From NCBI GenBank assembly GCA_023091665.1, contig JALJCQ010000008.1:1426001-1490000 (forward strand): 64,000 nt of DNA, written 5' to 3'. The position numbers and the translations under genes were made by a program. Position 1 is the stretch's first letter. Each line of letters begins with the position of its first letter. This document shows, one piece after another, positions 40,081-51,836 of the stretch. Below the pieces are notes generated by a model. The model was not told the origin of the DNA and made no database searches. It worked only from the letters and a program-made list of their open reading frames with translations. The stretch is from Pythium myriotylum (Eukaryota; Oomycota; Peronosporomycetes; Pythiales; Pythiaceae).

Positions 40081-42201
40081 GCAGTGTATGCGTTCGTAGC
40101 CAGTAGACAGCTACAGCGTAACAAACAAATACACTCGATTCTTGATCAACCACTTGAGTTCGAACGTCATGCTTTTATTCAACGGCTTACTCTACACCCT
40201 GGTGAGCGGCGTGGGTACTGGCGGTTCTACAACCAGAAGTCCCATCGCCAAACCATCGTAAGGGCGCAGATCGACGACCATAACGCGCGGGTCCTGTTGG
40301 ACTCGGGCGCCGAGGTCTCGATCCTCGACTCCGACTTTGCGCGTAAGATCGGAGCCGAGGTAGACACCAGTGTGTCTCTGCGCTGCGAAGGTGTTGGAGG
40401 ATCCGGCTATCCCACCGAGGGCCGGGCCTGGATAAAGGTGGTGCTGGCCGGCGAGCTGGCGTACCAGGCCGAGGTCTGGGTCGGTCACCTTGGCAACGTT
40501 CAGGCGATTCTCGGTACCGACTTCATGACCCCGGCCGGCATCCGCCTCGACTTGGCCGGAGGCGTCGCCCTCATGCCGGACGAAGTTCGCGTCCAGTTTG
40601 AGGGCCGCCGAGCCGTCTACAGTGACAAGGCAGAGCAAGTCAGGGTCAAGCGAGAGGTGACGATCCAGCCAGGTGAGTCACATTACCTGCGGATCAAGCC
40701 GAACGCCTCCAAGAAGCTGTGGGTCCGCCGCGACGAACGCTGGGTCACGACTGCCGAGTGCAACGAGCGTGGCCTGCCGACGCGGGTCAAAGTGACCAAC
40801 ATCTTCACGGTGCCGGTTACCTTGCCCACGCAGACGATTGTTGATCTCTGGCTGAGCTCGGGCGCCGCACCTCGACGCTCCGGGTACGTCTCTCTGGGCT
40901 CGAGGCGGTACGACGAGTGGTGCACCCTCGTGTACGAGGCCGAGCCCGAACCGGAGCTTGAGGCACGGCGCCAAGCTGAAGCCAACGCGGTCCGGGCGGC
41001 GCAGCCACCGGCGGTCGAACGACGCCCGTATGTGGTGCCGCGCGCGATCTTGAAGCATGCCGACGCCGCGGTGGCGACGCCGCCGAGGGCGGGTGACTCG
41101 AGGAGTGAGCTCAAGGTCTCCGTCGAAGACACGCTCGGGGGGGCGACATCCGGCGACGAAGACCAAGGCGACGTCACGACGAAGCCGAGAGCCGGACAGC
41201 GTGTCGTCACGACGAAGATGACGACGTCCGACTGGGCCAAGGTGGCGATACTCTTTGTCGCAGCCAAGTCCCCGGCCGAAGTCGTCGACAGCCAAGGCGA
41301 GCTGAGCGAAGCAGTCTACGTGCATGAAGGAGGCGATATCAGCGCTGAAGACATCGACGGCCAAATGGCCATGATCCCAGAGGTCCCAGCCGGAGACGAC
41401 GAGATCACGCCTGCCAACATCAAGATCGCGGCAGGCGAAGATGTCAGTGCCGAAGACGTCGAGCGTGTCCGCGAGATGGTGTGGAGGCGACGCCCGTACC
41501 TCATGGGCAAGGGCAATGCTCGGCCGTTGCCGGCCAAAGGCGTCGTCTGCGACATAGACGTCGGTGACGCCAAGCCCATCGCTCAAGCGTGCCGCAAGGC
41601 GCCGCCACAGTACGTGGAGAAGCTCTACGAGCTCCTTAAGGGACTCCTCCAGGCGGGCTTCATCGCGCCATCGACATCGGCTTGGGCGTCTCCCATTGTG
41701 ATCGTCGTCAAGAAGAACGGTGTTGATATTCGCCTCTGTATCGATTACAGAATGGTGAACGCCCTCACTAGGCTGATGGTCTACCCTATGCCTGTCATTC
41801 ATGACCTGTTGGAAAATCTCGGCTCGCTACGATGGCTTTGCTCACTAGATATGGCGTCAGGATTCTGGGTCGTGCGAATGACTGCAAGGGCTCGGGCGAT
41901 TTCGGCTTTCGTGACACCCTTCGGGTTGTTTGAGTGGCTAAGGATGCCGTTCGGATTGAAAAACGCTCCCCAGATATATCAACGGCTTCTTGATAACGCG
42001 CTCTATGGCTACCTGAAGCTGACGCCCAAGCACCTGCAGGACAAGGAAGCTGATGTGTTCGAAGATGGTAAGCCGGCCGGAGCCGAGACGCGACCAGCGA
42101 TAGGTCGAACATCGTACATTCACGACATCTTGTTCGGCGGCGAGACTTGGGATCAGATGTGTGAGCGGTTGGAGAGACTGCTGCAGGCCTGCGAGGAGTA
42201 G
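40081..42201 (+). pseudogene. pol: Gypsy-C protease and RT, RT catalytic box altered
   Basis: A third frame. Protease active site VLLDSGAEVSILDSDFA and partner QAILGTDFM. A disordered linker (~41000-41230) is followed by RT entry (KGVVCDIDVGDAKPIA), WASPIVIVVKKNGVDIRLCI, SLDMASGFWVVRMT and FEWLRMPFGLKNAPQIYQRL. The catalytic box reads Y-I-H-D (42112-42123) instead of Y-x-D-D, a GAC-to-CAC change. A ~33-residue insert precedes the box (KHLQDKEADVFEDGK region). TAG at 42199-42201 cuts the frame before the thumb. Confidence 0.88.
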
Positions 42202-45200
42202 GGGCTTTCGATTAGCCTCCCGAAGAGCGAGTTCGGCATGAGCCGTGTCGACTACCTAGGGCACTCGGTTTCCGCGAAGGCATCAGAGCGAAGCCGAAAA
42301 ACCTCTCCGAGCTGCTGCAACTCGAGTTTCCTAAGACTCTGAAGGGGATTCAGTCGTATTTGGGCTCTCTGAACTATTATCATCAGTTTATTGAGCACTT
42401 TGCGGTCTATGCGGCCGCACTCTACGAGGTTACCCAGGCAGACTTGGCCAAGGATGCGCTAGAGCCCGGTCATCTCGCGTCTGCTCGACGGGCCTTCGCA
42501 GAGCTCCAGCAGAAGTTGGCGAATGCGCCGATCCTGAGGCACTTCGACGCCGAGAGGCAGCTGGTGGTCATCATTTACTCGAATCCGTGGGCTGTCGCTG
42601 CCACACTGGCGCAGGAACACGATGGGAAGCTGTTGCCGGTGAAGTTCTTCAGCAGGGTGCTGAAAGTCCACGGAGCCAAGTTCTCGCCAGCCGAGAAGGA
42701 GATCCTTGCTCTGTTCCACGTGCTGTCCGGAGCGGCGAATATGCTGAGTGGCCGCGCTATCCAGGTGCTGACGCGGTTCTCCACGTTCGGTTGGTTGTTC
42801 AAGGCGAAAGGTCTTCAAGGTCGTTTGGAGCGGTGGGCTACTGTGCTGAGTTCATGGACGCTCGAGATCGTAAAGATCAAGAAGGACGAAGATGGCTTGA
42901 GCGGATTGGTCGCAGCCGCCACGGGCCCTGCGGACAAGATGGACGAGATGCTTGGCGACATTCAGCCGAGGAAAGGCGTCGCAGGTGAACGACATCGACT
43001 GCCCGTGCCGACATTAGCGAAGGATGAGGCCGCGTGGGTTGTGTCTTTCGAAGGATCGGCGAAGCCGAAGCGGAACGGGGCAAGTTGCGGCGTCATCCTG
43101 TGGTCGTTGCCAACGTGGAAGGTAGTCGCTGCCGAGACGTGTTTCTTCGCCGACGGAACGGTTAATGAAGCCGAGTACAGGGGTGCTATAGCTGCCATGG
43201 ATCTGGCTATACGACACGGTGTCCAGGATGTGATCGTCTGCGGCGACTCCCGCATCGTGATCCAGCAGCTGAGAGGTGACATCGAGTGCCGTACAGCAGG
43301 GCTCCAGGTTCTACGCGCCGAGGCGCTGGCGAAGCTGAGCGTGTTCAAGTCGGCTTACCTCGTACATGTCGCTCGAGACTTCAATGCGGCCGCCGACCTC
43401 ATCACGGGCAAGGCGCTGCAGCGCTGTGCCGGCGGAGTCGTCGACCCGGCCGAGCATGCCGGTATGAGAATGCTGAACCGCCTCCCTGAAGTCCTCAGGC
43501 CGAGTGAAGACGAGCCGGCCGCGGCTGTCCACGTGGTGACGCGCGGCGGTGCCGCCACGGGCGCCGATCATGGCCAAGACGCGACCCGACAGCACGAGGA
43601 GGCCGAAGGGCAAGCGAGCAGCGGCGATCGAACTCACGGGCGTCTCCGACGGCGCGCAGGCGACAATGACGGGGTCGAGAGAGCTGCGGCGCTGCCACAG
43701 TCGACAGAGCTCAACGGAGCCGCTGACGGAGCGACGGGGCGCACAGGCGCACGTAAGGTGAATAGCCGGGACGTTCCAACTCGCCAGCGCCGTGAAGGCC
43801 GGCGTGGGAACACAAGCGACGAGGCGCCCACAAGCGACCCGAGCCGGCGAGTCACGTTTGATCTTCCAGCAGTCGGCAGCGAAGCTCCAGACGATTCCGT
43901 CGATCGTCCAGCAGTGCGCGAGCGTCCAGCTATCAACGAACGTCTGCCTGCTGACGCGATGGCTACAACTGAGAAGGGCACCGATGGACGCGTCGCCAAG
44001 GCTCGAGAGTCAGTCGAAGATTCAGCGATGTACCCAACGGACATAGCCAGGCGCGGTGCGCACCATCAAGAAGCGACACGGCCAGATGATGACGAATCCA
44101 GTATCGCAATCAACGATGACGCGAACATAGCCAGGGCGGACGGCCCACACTTCGGCGTTGACCAGCGTGATGACTGCGCAAGCCCGGGGGACACTTCGCG
44201 GGACCCGACAGTTGAGTCCGGCACGGCGTGGGTCGAGCGACTGCGCGCGGAGCGCATCTCGACGGCGCAAGACGAAGAACGATGGAGCGCCAACGTCAAG
44301 CGCTTCCTCATGGGCGACGTCGCCGCGCTCAGCGACCAAGAGCGCGCCGCGTGCGAGAAGCTCGCGCCGTCGTATGAAGTCGTCGACCGCTTGCTCTACT
44401 ACGTCGGCTACCAGAAGACGAAGGATCGAGAGCGACGCGAGCTGCGCCTCCGACTCGTCGTGCCGTCTACTCTACACCGTGAAGTCCTGCATCACTACCA
44501 TGTCAGCTTGGCTGGCGGCCACCAAGGGGTGAGCCGCGTGTACGAGAAAGCCCGCCGTTATCTATTCTGGAGGAATATGTACGCTGACGTTCGCGACTAC
44601 GTGGCTGGGTGCCCAGATTGCCAGTCCGGCAAGGGTCAGCCGCGGATTCAAGTCCCGTCGCCAGGGAATATCGTCGCGACTCGGCCGTTTGAAGTGGTCG
44701 GCATGGACCACGTACCGTCGCTGCCTAAGTCGCATCGCGGGAACACAGAGCTCTTAATTTGGTTGGATCAGCATACGGGCTTCGTCATCGTATCGGCAAA
44801 CCGGTCTCGAGAGGCCCAAGAAGTGGCGGAGTCGTACGAGCGTTGCGTGTATAGGCGCTTCGGTGCGAGCCGAGTCATTCGACACGACCGCGAGCCGGCA
44901 CTTATGTCGGCCGTCTTCCGCGCATTCAATCGACTGATCGGCCAGAGGAGTCGTGCTACGCTCGCCTATCGGCCTCAGTCTAACGGCATGACGGAGCGAA
45001 TGGTACAGGCGGTCGTCCACGCCGTCAAGCTCTATGTGTCCGATCCTCAGCAAAGAGACTGGGACGATTATGCAGAACGGCTCGTGTTTGCGCTCAACTT
45101 GGCTCACGATCGCGTCCGCGGCGACTCGCCATTCTACCTGCTACATGGGTGGGAGCCTCGAACGACTCTCGAATCTGTGCTGCCGACGGCAGACCAAGAC

Positions 45201-45872
45201 GGCCACGCCGATGCGAGACGATGGCGATCGGCCGTCCAGATCCAGTACCAGAAGGCACGGCAAGACGTGGTTCGGCTACTCCGTCAAGCGATGGAAGAGC
45301 GTCGAGAGGCGAGCGAGTCAGCAGCCCGCGGCGACACGTCCGCGATAGTCCCGGGCGCTAAGGTGTGGGTCTACATTGACCAAGTCAAGCCAGGTTTCGC
45401 ACGTAAACTCGCACATCTATGGCACGGCCCATTCAGAGTGCTAGAGCGACCGGCCACGCACTTGGTCAAGCTGGAGATCGAGGGCTCGGCTTACCGAATC
45501 TTCCCCACCGTTCACGTCTCGCGCTTGAAGCTGTGGCGCAGCTTCGAAGATCGCCCCGCCACAGAGCTGGAAGTTCCAGCTGACGCTCGGCTCGACTTCG
45601 ACGAGGCGCTGCTTCCCGAAGTCTCGCTCGAGCCGGACAACGACGAAGGACATTACGAGGTCGAGGCGATTATCGGCCACCGCGACGTACGCTCTGCTCG
45701 CCAAGGGCGGCCTATTCGCGAGTACCACGTGAAGTGGGTCGGCTGGGACACGCCAGATTGGATCGCCGAAGACGACATGAACGCGCCGAGCCTCATCGAA
45801 GAGTACGAGCGACAGCTGCGCGCCGAAGGACGCTTTGCCGCGATGGCGACCGAGATCGAAGAGGAGGAATAA
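42202..45872 (+). pseudogene. pol: Gypsy-C RT thumb, dual RNase H, integrase and chromodomain
   Basis: After TAG, GLSISLPKSEFGMSRVDYLG continues; a frameshift near 42270 leads to REGIRAKPKNLSELLQ, and the frame is then open to 45872. The conventional RNase H (42500-42950) has lost acidic positions (IIYSNPWAVAATL, VLTRFSTFGWL). A second, archaeal-like RNase H follows (43030-43440: VVSFEGSAKPKRNGASCGVI, EAEYRGAIAAMD, CGDSRIVIQQLRG, DFNAAAD). A disordered linker precedes the integrase with H2C2 finger (HHYHVSLAGGHQG to CPDCQ) and an intact D-D-E (GMDHVPSLP, RHDREPAL, GMTERMVQ). A chromodomain ends it (YHVKWVGWDTPDWI). Confidence 0.92.
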
Positions 45873-46188
45873 TACTCGGCCAGCTGCGCAGTGATCAACG
45901 CCGTCCAGGAGGCGGCGTCCGATGCTGTATGGCTCCGAGTTGGCGTAACTAACGCCGGGGTTAGTCAGGTCGTTGCCCTGGCTAGCTGACTGCGGCGAGG
46001 TTGTGGCCGGTGGGAGGCACCGGCAAGCCATTCGGTGGACATGCATATTGTATAACGTGACGTGAAAAGATGAAGGAGACAAGTTCGACTGCCTACGGAT
46101 CAAGTGAAGAAGAGAAAATGAAGTGATTATTACGATTATCTGCGAAGACGATTTCCTATGGTGTTCAACTGCTACCGAGCTAACAGCG
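45873..46188. other. Spacer between Gypsy-C pol end and the antisense gene
   Basis: About 316 bp between the sense stop (45872) and the antisense stop (46189-46191); the two genes converge here. Minus-strand frames extending into pol are Arg-rich shadows. Confidence 0.6.
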
Positions 46189-48923
46189 CTAGATCTGCGC
46201 AGGAGCGGCCTTCCCTGGGCTGATACTCGAAGCTTCAGCGGTCGACCCGGCACGGGACGCATCAGCGGTAGCGGGAGGCAGCAGGCTCGAGGGAGCCGCC
46301 GACGGCTTGGCAGACGCGGGCGTGGTCGGTCCTTGAGGCGCCAAGCTGCTTGAAGGCGAAGGTGTGCGACCGCTGGTAGCGGTCGACGCGTCGGCTCCCG
46401 TGCGACCCGACGGTTTCGCAGTATCGACAGCTTGAGACTTGGTCGCGGCCACGCTGGACATCTTCGGCTTACCGCCGCTCGTAGGCGATGAAGGAGTGCT
46501 CTTCGTGCGCCATGGCTGCTCATCCGCCGTCGAATCGTCGTTGCTCTCCTCCACACCCTCCTTCTCCTCCTCATCGGAGGAGACCTCGAGGCGCTTCCGC
46601 TTCCCTGACACACGACCCGACGCCGACGGAGACGACGGGGCACTCTTGGACGGCGAATCGCGCCAGAACTTGTGGTAGATGCGGCTGCGCACCGATTGGG
46701 AAGGGTGAGCCTCTGGCTTGAGCAAGAAGAAAGCACGCTCTGGTTCGGCTTGATCAACACGATCAGCAGCTGCAAGCACAGTCTCGTTGGGCATCGGCAG
46801 CAGGTACACAGTGCCGATCGGCGGAGCAATGAGGAAGAAAGGGTCCAACAGTAGATCGGCGTCGATGTCAGGATTGTCGTCAAGGAACTTGGACAGACGC
46901 CGACAATGGGCCTTGACCTGAGTCTTCGTAGTCGAATGCCGCTGCTTGCGCTCCTCGCGCCACTGGCGATCGACCGACGACGGCACGACCAGGTAATGCG
47001 TCCGCTCGTAGAAGGTGCGAATCACCAGCCTGTAAAAGGCCATGGTCTCAGTGTAGAGCCCCACGAAACGATCGTCGGCATAATTGAAGGTGATCGGCTT
47101 GGGGATCATCTTCAAGAACTTCTTCCACCGAGCCGCGGCGTTCCAAAGGGTGATCTCAGCAGCGTCGACGTCGAGGCGAGCATTGGCTTCTGTGAGGAAC
47201 TTTGTGTCTTGGTTGTAGTTTGGGGCCACGGCTTCGCAAGGGAACAAGCCCAACCGCCACGCGAGTCGCTCGATCTGATCAGCCGACAACGTCGAAGGCG
47301 GCCCACTTTCCGGCCATCCAGCTGCCCAGATCGGATATGACTCGCGCATCGAATTCAAGGTCGACTGAGAGACGTAGTTGGCGCCTCGCTCGGCCGACGG
47401 GCCCGCGGTAGTGGCTGAAGACTTTCAGCCCTGATTCTTCGGCACCGGTGATCCACGCGAGTCGGTGAGATCCACGACGTCCTGCGGAGTCGGATCCGGA
47501 GAAGGTTGGCTCTGCGGCTGCGCCACGGCAGCAGCCCCCTCTCGGTTCTTCTTCGCCTTCTTCTTCGTAGGTGCCTTCGTGCCCGCCGGCGCAACACGAC
47601 CAGAGACAGCGGCGTCCGGGCTCGGGCTGCGGGCGGAGTTGCCGCCTCGCGCCTGCGACGACGGAGCCGCGCTGGCCGAAGAGTCGCCCGTTGAGCCTAG
47701 CTGTCCGGCGATAGTGCCGCCGAAGCCGCCACCAAAGAGGGAGCCCTGCTCGAACAGCGACTCGAGCTCGCCGCCGCCGAGATCTTTCAAGAACTGCTCA
47801 ATGTCGTCGTCTGGCCGAAGATTCTCAATCTTCTCCATAAGACGAGTGCAATCGTTGACAATCTTCTGCCATATCATGAACGTGTCAGTGGGCACGGAGG
47901 GGTCGGCCTTCGATATCTCGGCAGCCATCGTGGTCAGGGCATCAGATCCGCTGATCCGAAAGGCGTTCGGTGTGAGGCGTGACACCAGTTGATCAAAGAC
48001 AGGCGTCAAGAACCCCAGGGTGACACGGGGAGCCGAAGGGTTCGCTTCGCCGCGAAGCTTGTTGAGGACACCAAGAGCCGTCGACACTGCACCTGCCTCG
48101 CGAAAACCAGTGAGCAAGACAGGGCCGATCAGCTTCTCATACTTGAGCAAGGCGGCTCGCGCTTGGGCGAAGATCGCCTGGTCACGGCATCGGCCGTCAT
48201 CCGCCGACGAATTGCCCCTACCGTGCCGAAGCCACGGTAATTCGCAATCTCTTGGTTCATATCGCGAAGTGAGCCCAGACTGCCGAGGCGCCTGTAGGCC
48301 TTGTACTTCCGCTCGAGATCCGCCTGCTCCGCTGTCGCAGCTGCGGCCACCTTCTCGGCCGCGTCGAGCCGGTCGCGCAGTGAATCGCGCTCCTGAGTCA
48401 CAGTGTTCAGCGTCAAAGCGTCGCGCTCGCGTTCATCACGATAAAGCTCGAGCCGACGGCGAAGGTCAGCCACCTCGTCAGAGGCAGGTGTCGACGAGGG
48501 AGCGTTCGCAGGTGGAGGACTAGCAAGTTGTCGACTGGCCTCAGCCTGGGCACCGGAGTCAGCTAGGGAACGGAGGCGGGCGGCACGGCGGACGGCAGCG
48601 ATGTATAGACGCACCTTTGACCGTTCGAGTTCTTCGAGGCGCTGAGCCTTGGCCCGCAGGTCGATGAGCTCGACGTCCGCACTCTTCACTCGCGACTTCA
48701 ACGAGGCGAGCTCGGCAGCGAGCGTGCTGCTCACTGATTCGAGGAAGCTTGAGCAGGCGTCGGAAGACTAAAGAGCGGTCGAGGCGCGTTCCAACAGCGC
48801 AGTCAACCCACGCAGTTGCTCAACGGACAGCGGGACTGTCAGGTCAGAAATCGCCTCGAACAGATCACCCGCGACGCCTGCCAGCTTGGAGCGCGCGAGT
48901 TTGACCAAGCGCGCTTCACTCAT
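46189..48923 (-). pseudogene. Gypsy-C antisense gene (~900 codons), three lesions
   Basis: Starts at the minus ATG 48923 (MSEARLVKLARSKLAGVAGD). The frame holds to a TAG (48768-48770), then continues into a coiled-coil-rich stretch (SLKSRVKSADVELIDLRAKA; LRRRLELYRDERERDALTL). A frameshift near 48160-48180 leads to LLKYEKLIGPVLLTGF and a helical domain, then a Ser/Pro-rich region with a basic patch (KAPTKKKAKKNRE). A TGA at 47425-47427 interrupts it, followed by a second folded region (ARWKKFLKMIPKPITFNYAD, MAFYRLVIRTFYERTHYLVV) and a tail with SGKRKRLEVSSDEEE (nuclear-localisation-like). It begins ~210 bp inside the 3' LTR on the opposite strand. I recognise no family. Confidence 0.65.
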
Positions 48924-49136
48924 CTGCAGAGCGATGTGAGCAAGCGAACAACTCCATGATGACCGGAGAAGAAGCGGTGCGTACCGTCAAGGGAAGACCG
49001 GAGGAGAAGACGAAGTGAAGGGGCCGAAAGCTGTGCGGCTGCTCCAACGGCGTGATCGGCTGATGTGTGGTGACTCGGCCGAGAGGAGTTCTCCCATCAC
49101 CCAAGGTCTGCGACCAGGCCGATGGGAGACGGGCGC

Positions 49137-49932
49137 TGTGGTAAAGCGGCCGAGAATTTTAGGGCACTAGACCGAGGTGATAGGCAGAGACTCTGGGTAG
49201 TACCGTAGGAGGCTCCAGACTAACCCATACTATTACTATACTCGGTATCAGCCACCGGTATTACCGGCGGAACCGATACTGAGACGATTGTGCCATCCCA
49301 TAGCCGATTGGCTAAAATGGGGGTCGATTGCGTAGCCGAAAGCCGCAGTCATCACCTGGATACAAGGGGGATGATCGGCAGGATACTGGCTGAATCGGCA
49401 GAAGAAGGGCATGTATTCAGCAGTAGTAATGGGTGTAGAGCCGGTAGCGAACTTAGGGCAGCCGAACTTAGCGTAGGGGTACTTAGATCAGCTGATGAGA
49501 CCAAGGTAATAGACTTCCACTTTCACCGCCAAGCCCGCAAGCAAGCCGCGTCGTCTTGGCAAGGAACGTCGCATCAAGGCTCGCCGTCACCAACAGGAGG
49601 TGACGTTAAAGAAGACCCCGGTGGAACCTGGCTTTTGCTGTCAGGGGAAGCCGACGAATCTCAAGCGGCCGACTTGAAGCGCTGGGGCAAGACTGCCAGC
49701 GGCGTCGGCTGCATCAAGGACAAGGACGCTCGTGTGCGCCGGTGGGATTGTCCCCCCGCCACGACAAGGCAAGGTTACGGTCTCTAGTGCTGAGCACTAG
49801 CGGATCTCACGCCCCAAGGAAGCCGCAGCCGTCTCATCGGCTGCGCACAAGTACTCCGAGCCCCTGCGTGTTGAGCAGGCGTGTTTCTCGGCCCGGTACA
49901 ACCCCCGGATTTTGCTGACCCACTCTACCACA
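49137..49932 (+). repeat. Gypsy-C 3' LTR (internally deleted)
   Basis: 796 bp; matches the 5' LTR except for a 222-bp gap after GTACAACCCCCGG (~49908) and about three substitutions. Probable antisense promoter for the gene at 46189-48923 (inference). Confidence 0.9.
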
Positions 49933-51007
49933 CTAGCGTGTATATGGGAATACACGCAGGCGAACTTGGGCCCGTTGTGAAAACCCAAGTTCTGGCTTCG
50001 TACCTCACGTTATGTATCCCTTGACCGGTTCTTTTGAGCTTTGAAGTATGGGGAAATACGTCCACTTGGAGTATTCCACCAACCCAAGACGGCTTAACCA
50101 GCTCTGGGTAACGATGAGGACCAGTCTTTTGATACACATATACAAACGACACACTTAGACCCAGGACGGAAGACTAACTTCGATCCGCTGGGTCTCGCCT
50201 GGGACGGAGGACGACCTCGATCCGCGAGGACACTGGAAATCCCCTCTGGGATCTGGGAGACTCTCTCTCAACCAAATGAAGTGTATTACTTTAACTGGGG
50301 AACTACGACCAGTTCCCAGCTATCGCAACACAAGAATACGCGAGAATATGGAGTGCTCCAGGTCTCTAGTACAGAGTAGTACCCTTTGCAAGTGCCTCAA
50401 GGGCTGGAAAGGGGGTTGGCTCCTCTCCTCACTCGCAAACACACCAATACCCACGCACCAGCAGCCAGACACACGCGCACACAGTCCACTACGGCAAATC
50501 CAACACACGCAGGCTTACCTTGTGGCGTTGACGCTGGGTCCTCCCGCGGTTTGACGGAGGAGACTTGGGGAGTTGAGAGCAAAAAGCGAAGTCTTTTCAA
50601 TACAGGGTAAAACCCTAAGGGGAGCCAGGAACTGGCTCCCTGAACCCTACCTACTTAACTACCAGATCTGATAATAACCCTACTCTGTGTGGTCTAACTG
50701 GAAATTGCCCAATCCGAACTGGGAAAACCGGTAGGAACTGGTTTCCGGAAAGGATGAATCTGGTCAACATCCGGAGAAAGCCAGCTCAAACCAGACAGAA
50801 AATCACCCACTGGGAAGGTCCAGTGGATGAACCCAGCTCTTGGAACACTGTGCCAAACTGGAAAGGTGGGTGAGTAGCTGGTACAGTGTACCAGGCTACC
50901 GCCACCTACTAACTCTTGTCATTTAATTTCCTAGTCAACTAATCCAGCTCTGTGCCAGCTCACACAACCTGGGACCAGGCTGCAAAAGACGCGGGCACTT
51001 TATCACA
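49933..51007 (-). repeat. Inverted Gypsy-B LTR, main piece
   Basis: Reverse complement of the Gypsy-B LTR, continuing 36719-36778 across the Gypsy-C insertion. The inverted homology extends ~60 bp further to 51068, matching 52716-52776 upstream of the direct LTR. 49933-50998 contains only shadows of LTR frames. Confidence 0.9.
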
Positions 51008-51066
51008 ACCGCCCTCTGCTCAACCCGAGACGTGGATCGAGAGAGAAGCGTCGAGGTGCTGAGCAC

Positions 51067-51672
51067 TTGCCAACTGTCGAGTCGACTACCAGCATGGAGA
51101 GCGAGCACAGCGGCGGCGCGGGAGATCTGGAGCTGGGCACGAGCGCGCGTCAGACTGAGTTGTCCGAGTCCGGACGGCTGGCGCCAGCTCCCAACGATCC
51201 TGGCGCAGCGACGTCGCCATCGCTTCCGTCTGCGCAGCCAGAACTTGGCGTATCGACTGGTCGTGGTGCTTCAAACGAATCGGTTCCAGCAACCGATCTG
51301 GGTCCGTCGTCCGGCGATACGGTACCGGATCCAGCAGCTAGTCGATCGGCACTGCGCGAAGAGGCTAGCGTCATTGCAGGGGAGCTTCGCAAGAATCTAG
51401 AGCAGATCGTCGAACGTGGGAACCGCGAAGCCGATGACGAGAACGACACCTGGGTTCAGGACCTCCACGACACTCAGCGCCGGCTCCGAGCCTTATTCCA
51501 GCGTTGGGATTGGGACATGCAGCTGGCTAGGGACGATGAAGTTCGTGCGCTCCTTCGGCTCTGCGTTTTTCCCGAGCCGGAATTCATGTGGACCGAAGAG
51601 GCGAGTATGAAATGGAGTCAATCCTGGATGTTAGATGGGAGTCCCAGCGAACTAGAGCCGGCAACAAACTGA
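51067..51672 (+). CDS. Gypsy-B internal ORF upstream of chromodomain, unknown
   Basis: 201 aa, beginning MPTVESTTSMESEHSGG. The first ~110 residues are Ser/Gly/Pro/Ala-rich, then a helical segment (ALREEASVIAGELRKNLEQI; DDENDTWVQDLHDTQRRLRA). The end overlaps the chromodomain in another frame. The first 440 bp are absent from the other Gypsy-B 3' end (27267). It resembles a disordered gag or linker region, but I do not recognise it. Confidence 0.4.
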   Translation: MPTVESTTSMESEHSGGAGDLELGTSARQTELSESGRLAPAPNDPGAATSPSLPSAQPELGVSTGRGASNESVPATDLGPSSGDTVPDPAASRSALREEASVIAGELRKNLEQIVERGNREADDENDTWVQDLHDTQRRLRALFQRWDWDMQLARDDEVRALLRLCVFPEPEFMWTEEASMKWSQSWMLDGSPSELEPATN

Positions 51673-51836
51673 AACGCCAGTATTTGGTCAAGTTCGTCGG
51701 GTACGACGAGCCAGAGTGGATTCCAGTCGAGAAGATCAAGGCTGGTAAGTTGCTGTACGAGTTCGACAACAGCCGCCGCGCCGAGAGTCGCTTCGCTACT
51801 ATGCAGTCGGGCGACGGCGAGCCTGAGGACCGCTAG
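51588..51836 (+). pseudogene. pol: Gypsy-B pol C-terminus: chromodomain (copy 2)
   Basis: Identical in sequence to 27348-27596, including EYEMESILDVRW and QYLVKFVGYDEPEWIPVEKI. The integrase core that should precede it is missing, replaced by the unrelated ORF at 51067. Chromodomain folding looks intact. Confidence 0.85.

Larger units (their letters stand above)
36779..49932 (+). mobile_element. Gypsy-C: 13.15-kb LTR retrotransposon with antisense gene
   Basis: LTRs at 36779-37796 (1,018 bp) and 49137-49932 (796 bp, one 222-bp internal deletion, otherwise ~3 differences by eye); TGTGGTA to TACCACA. The 4-bp TSD CTAG (36775-36778, 49933-49936) lies inside the inverted Gypsy-B LTR, and uninterrupted sites exist at ~29606 and ~53846. 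Sense order: gag, nucleocapsid, protease, RT, degenerate RNase H, second RNase H, integrase, chromodomain. An antisense gene occupies 46189-48923. Pol carries several lesions, so it is presumably non-autonomous despite young LTRs. Confidence 0.93.

Noticed and set aside
45441..46883. 480-aa Arg-rich minus ORF overlapping the end of Gypsy-C pol
   Set aside because: It overlaps the well-supported chromodomain and the antisense gene in other frames, and its Arg/Ser composition is typical of a shadow.
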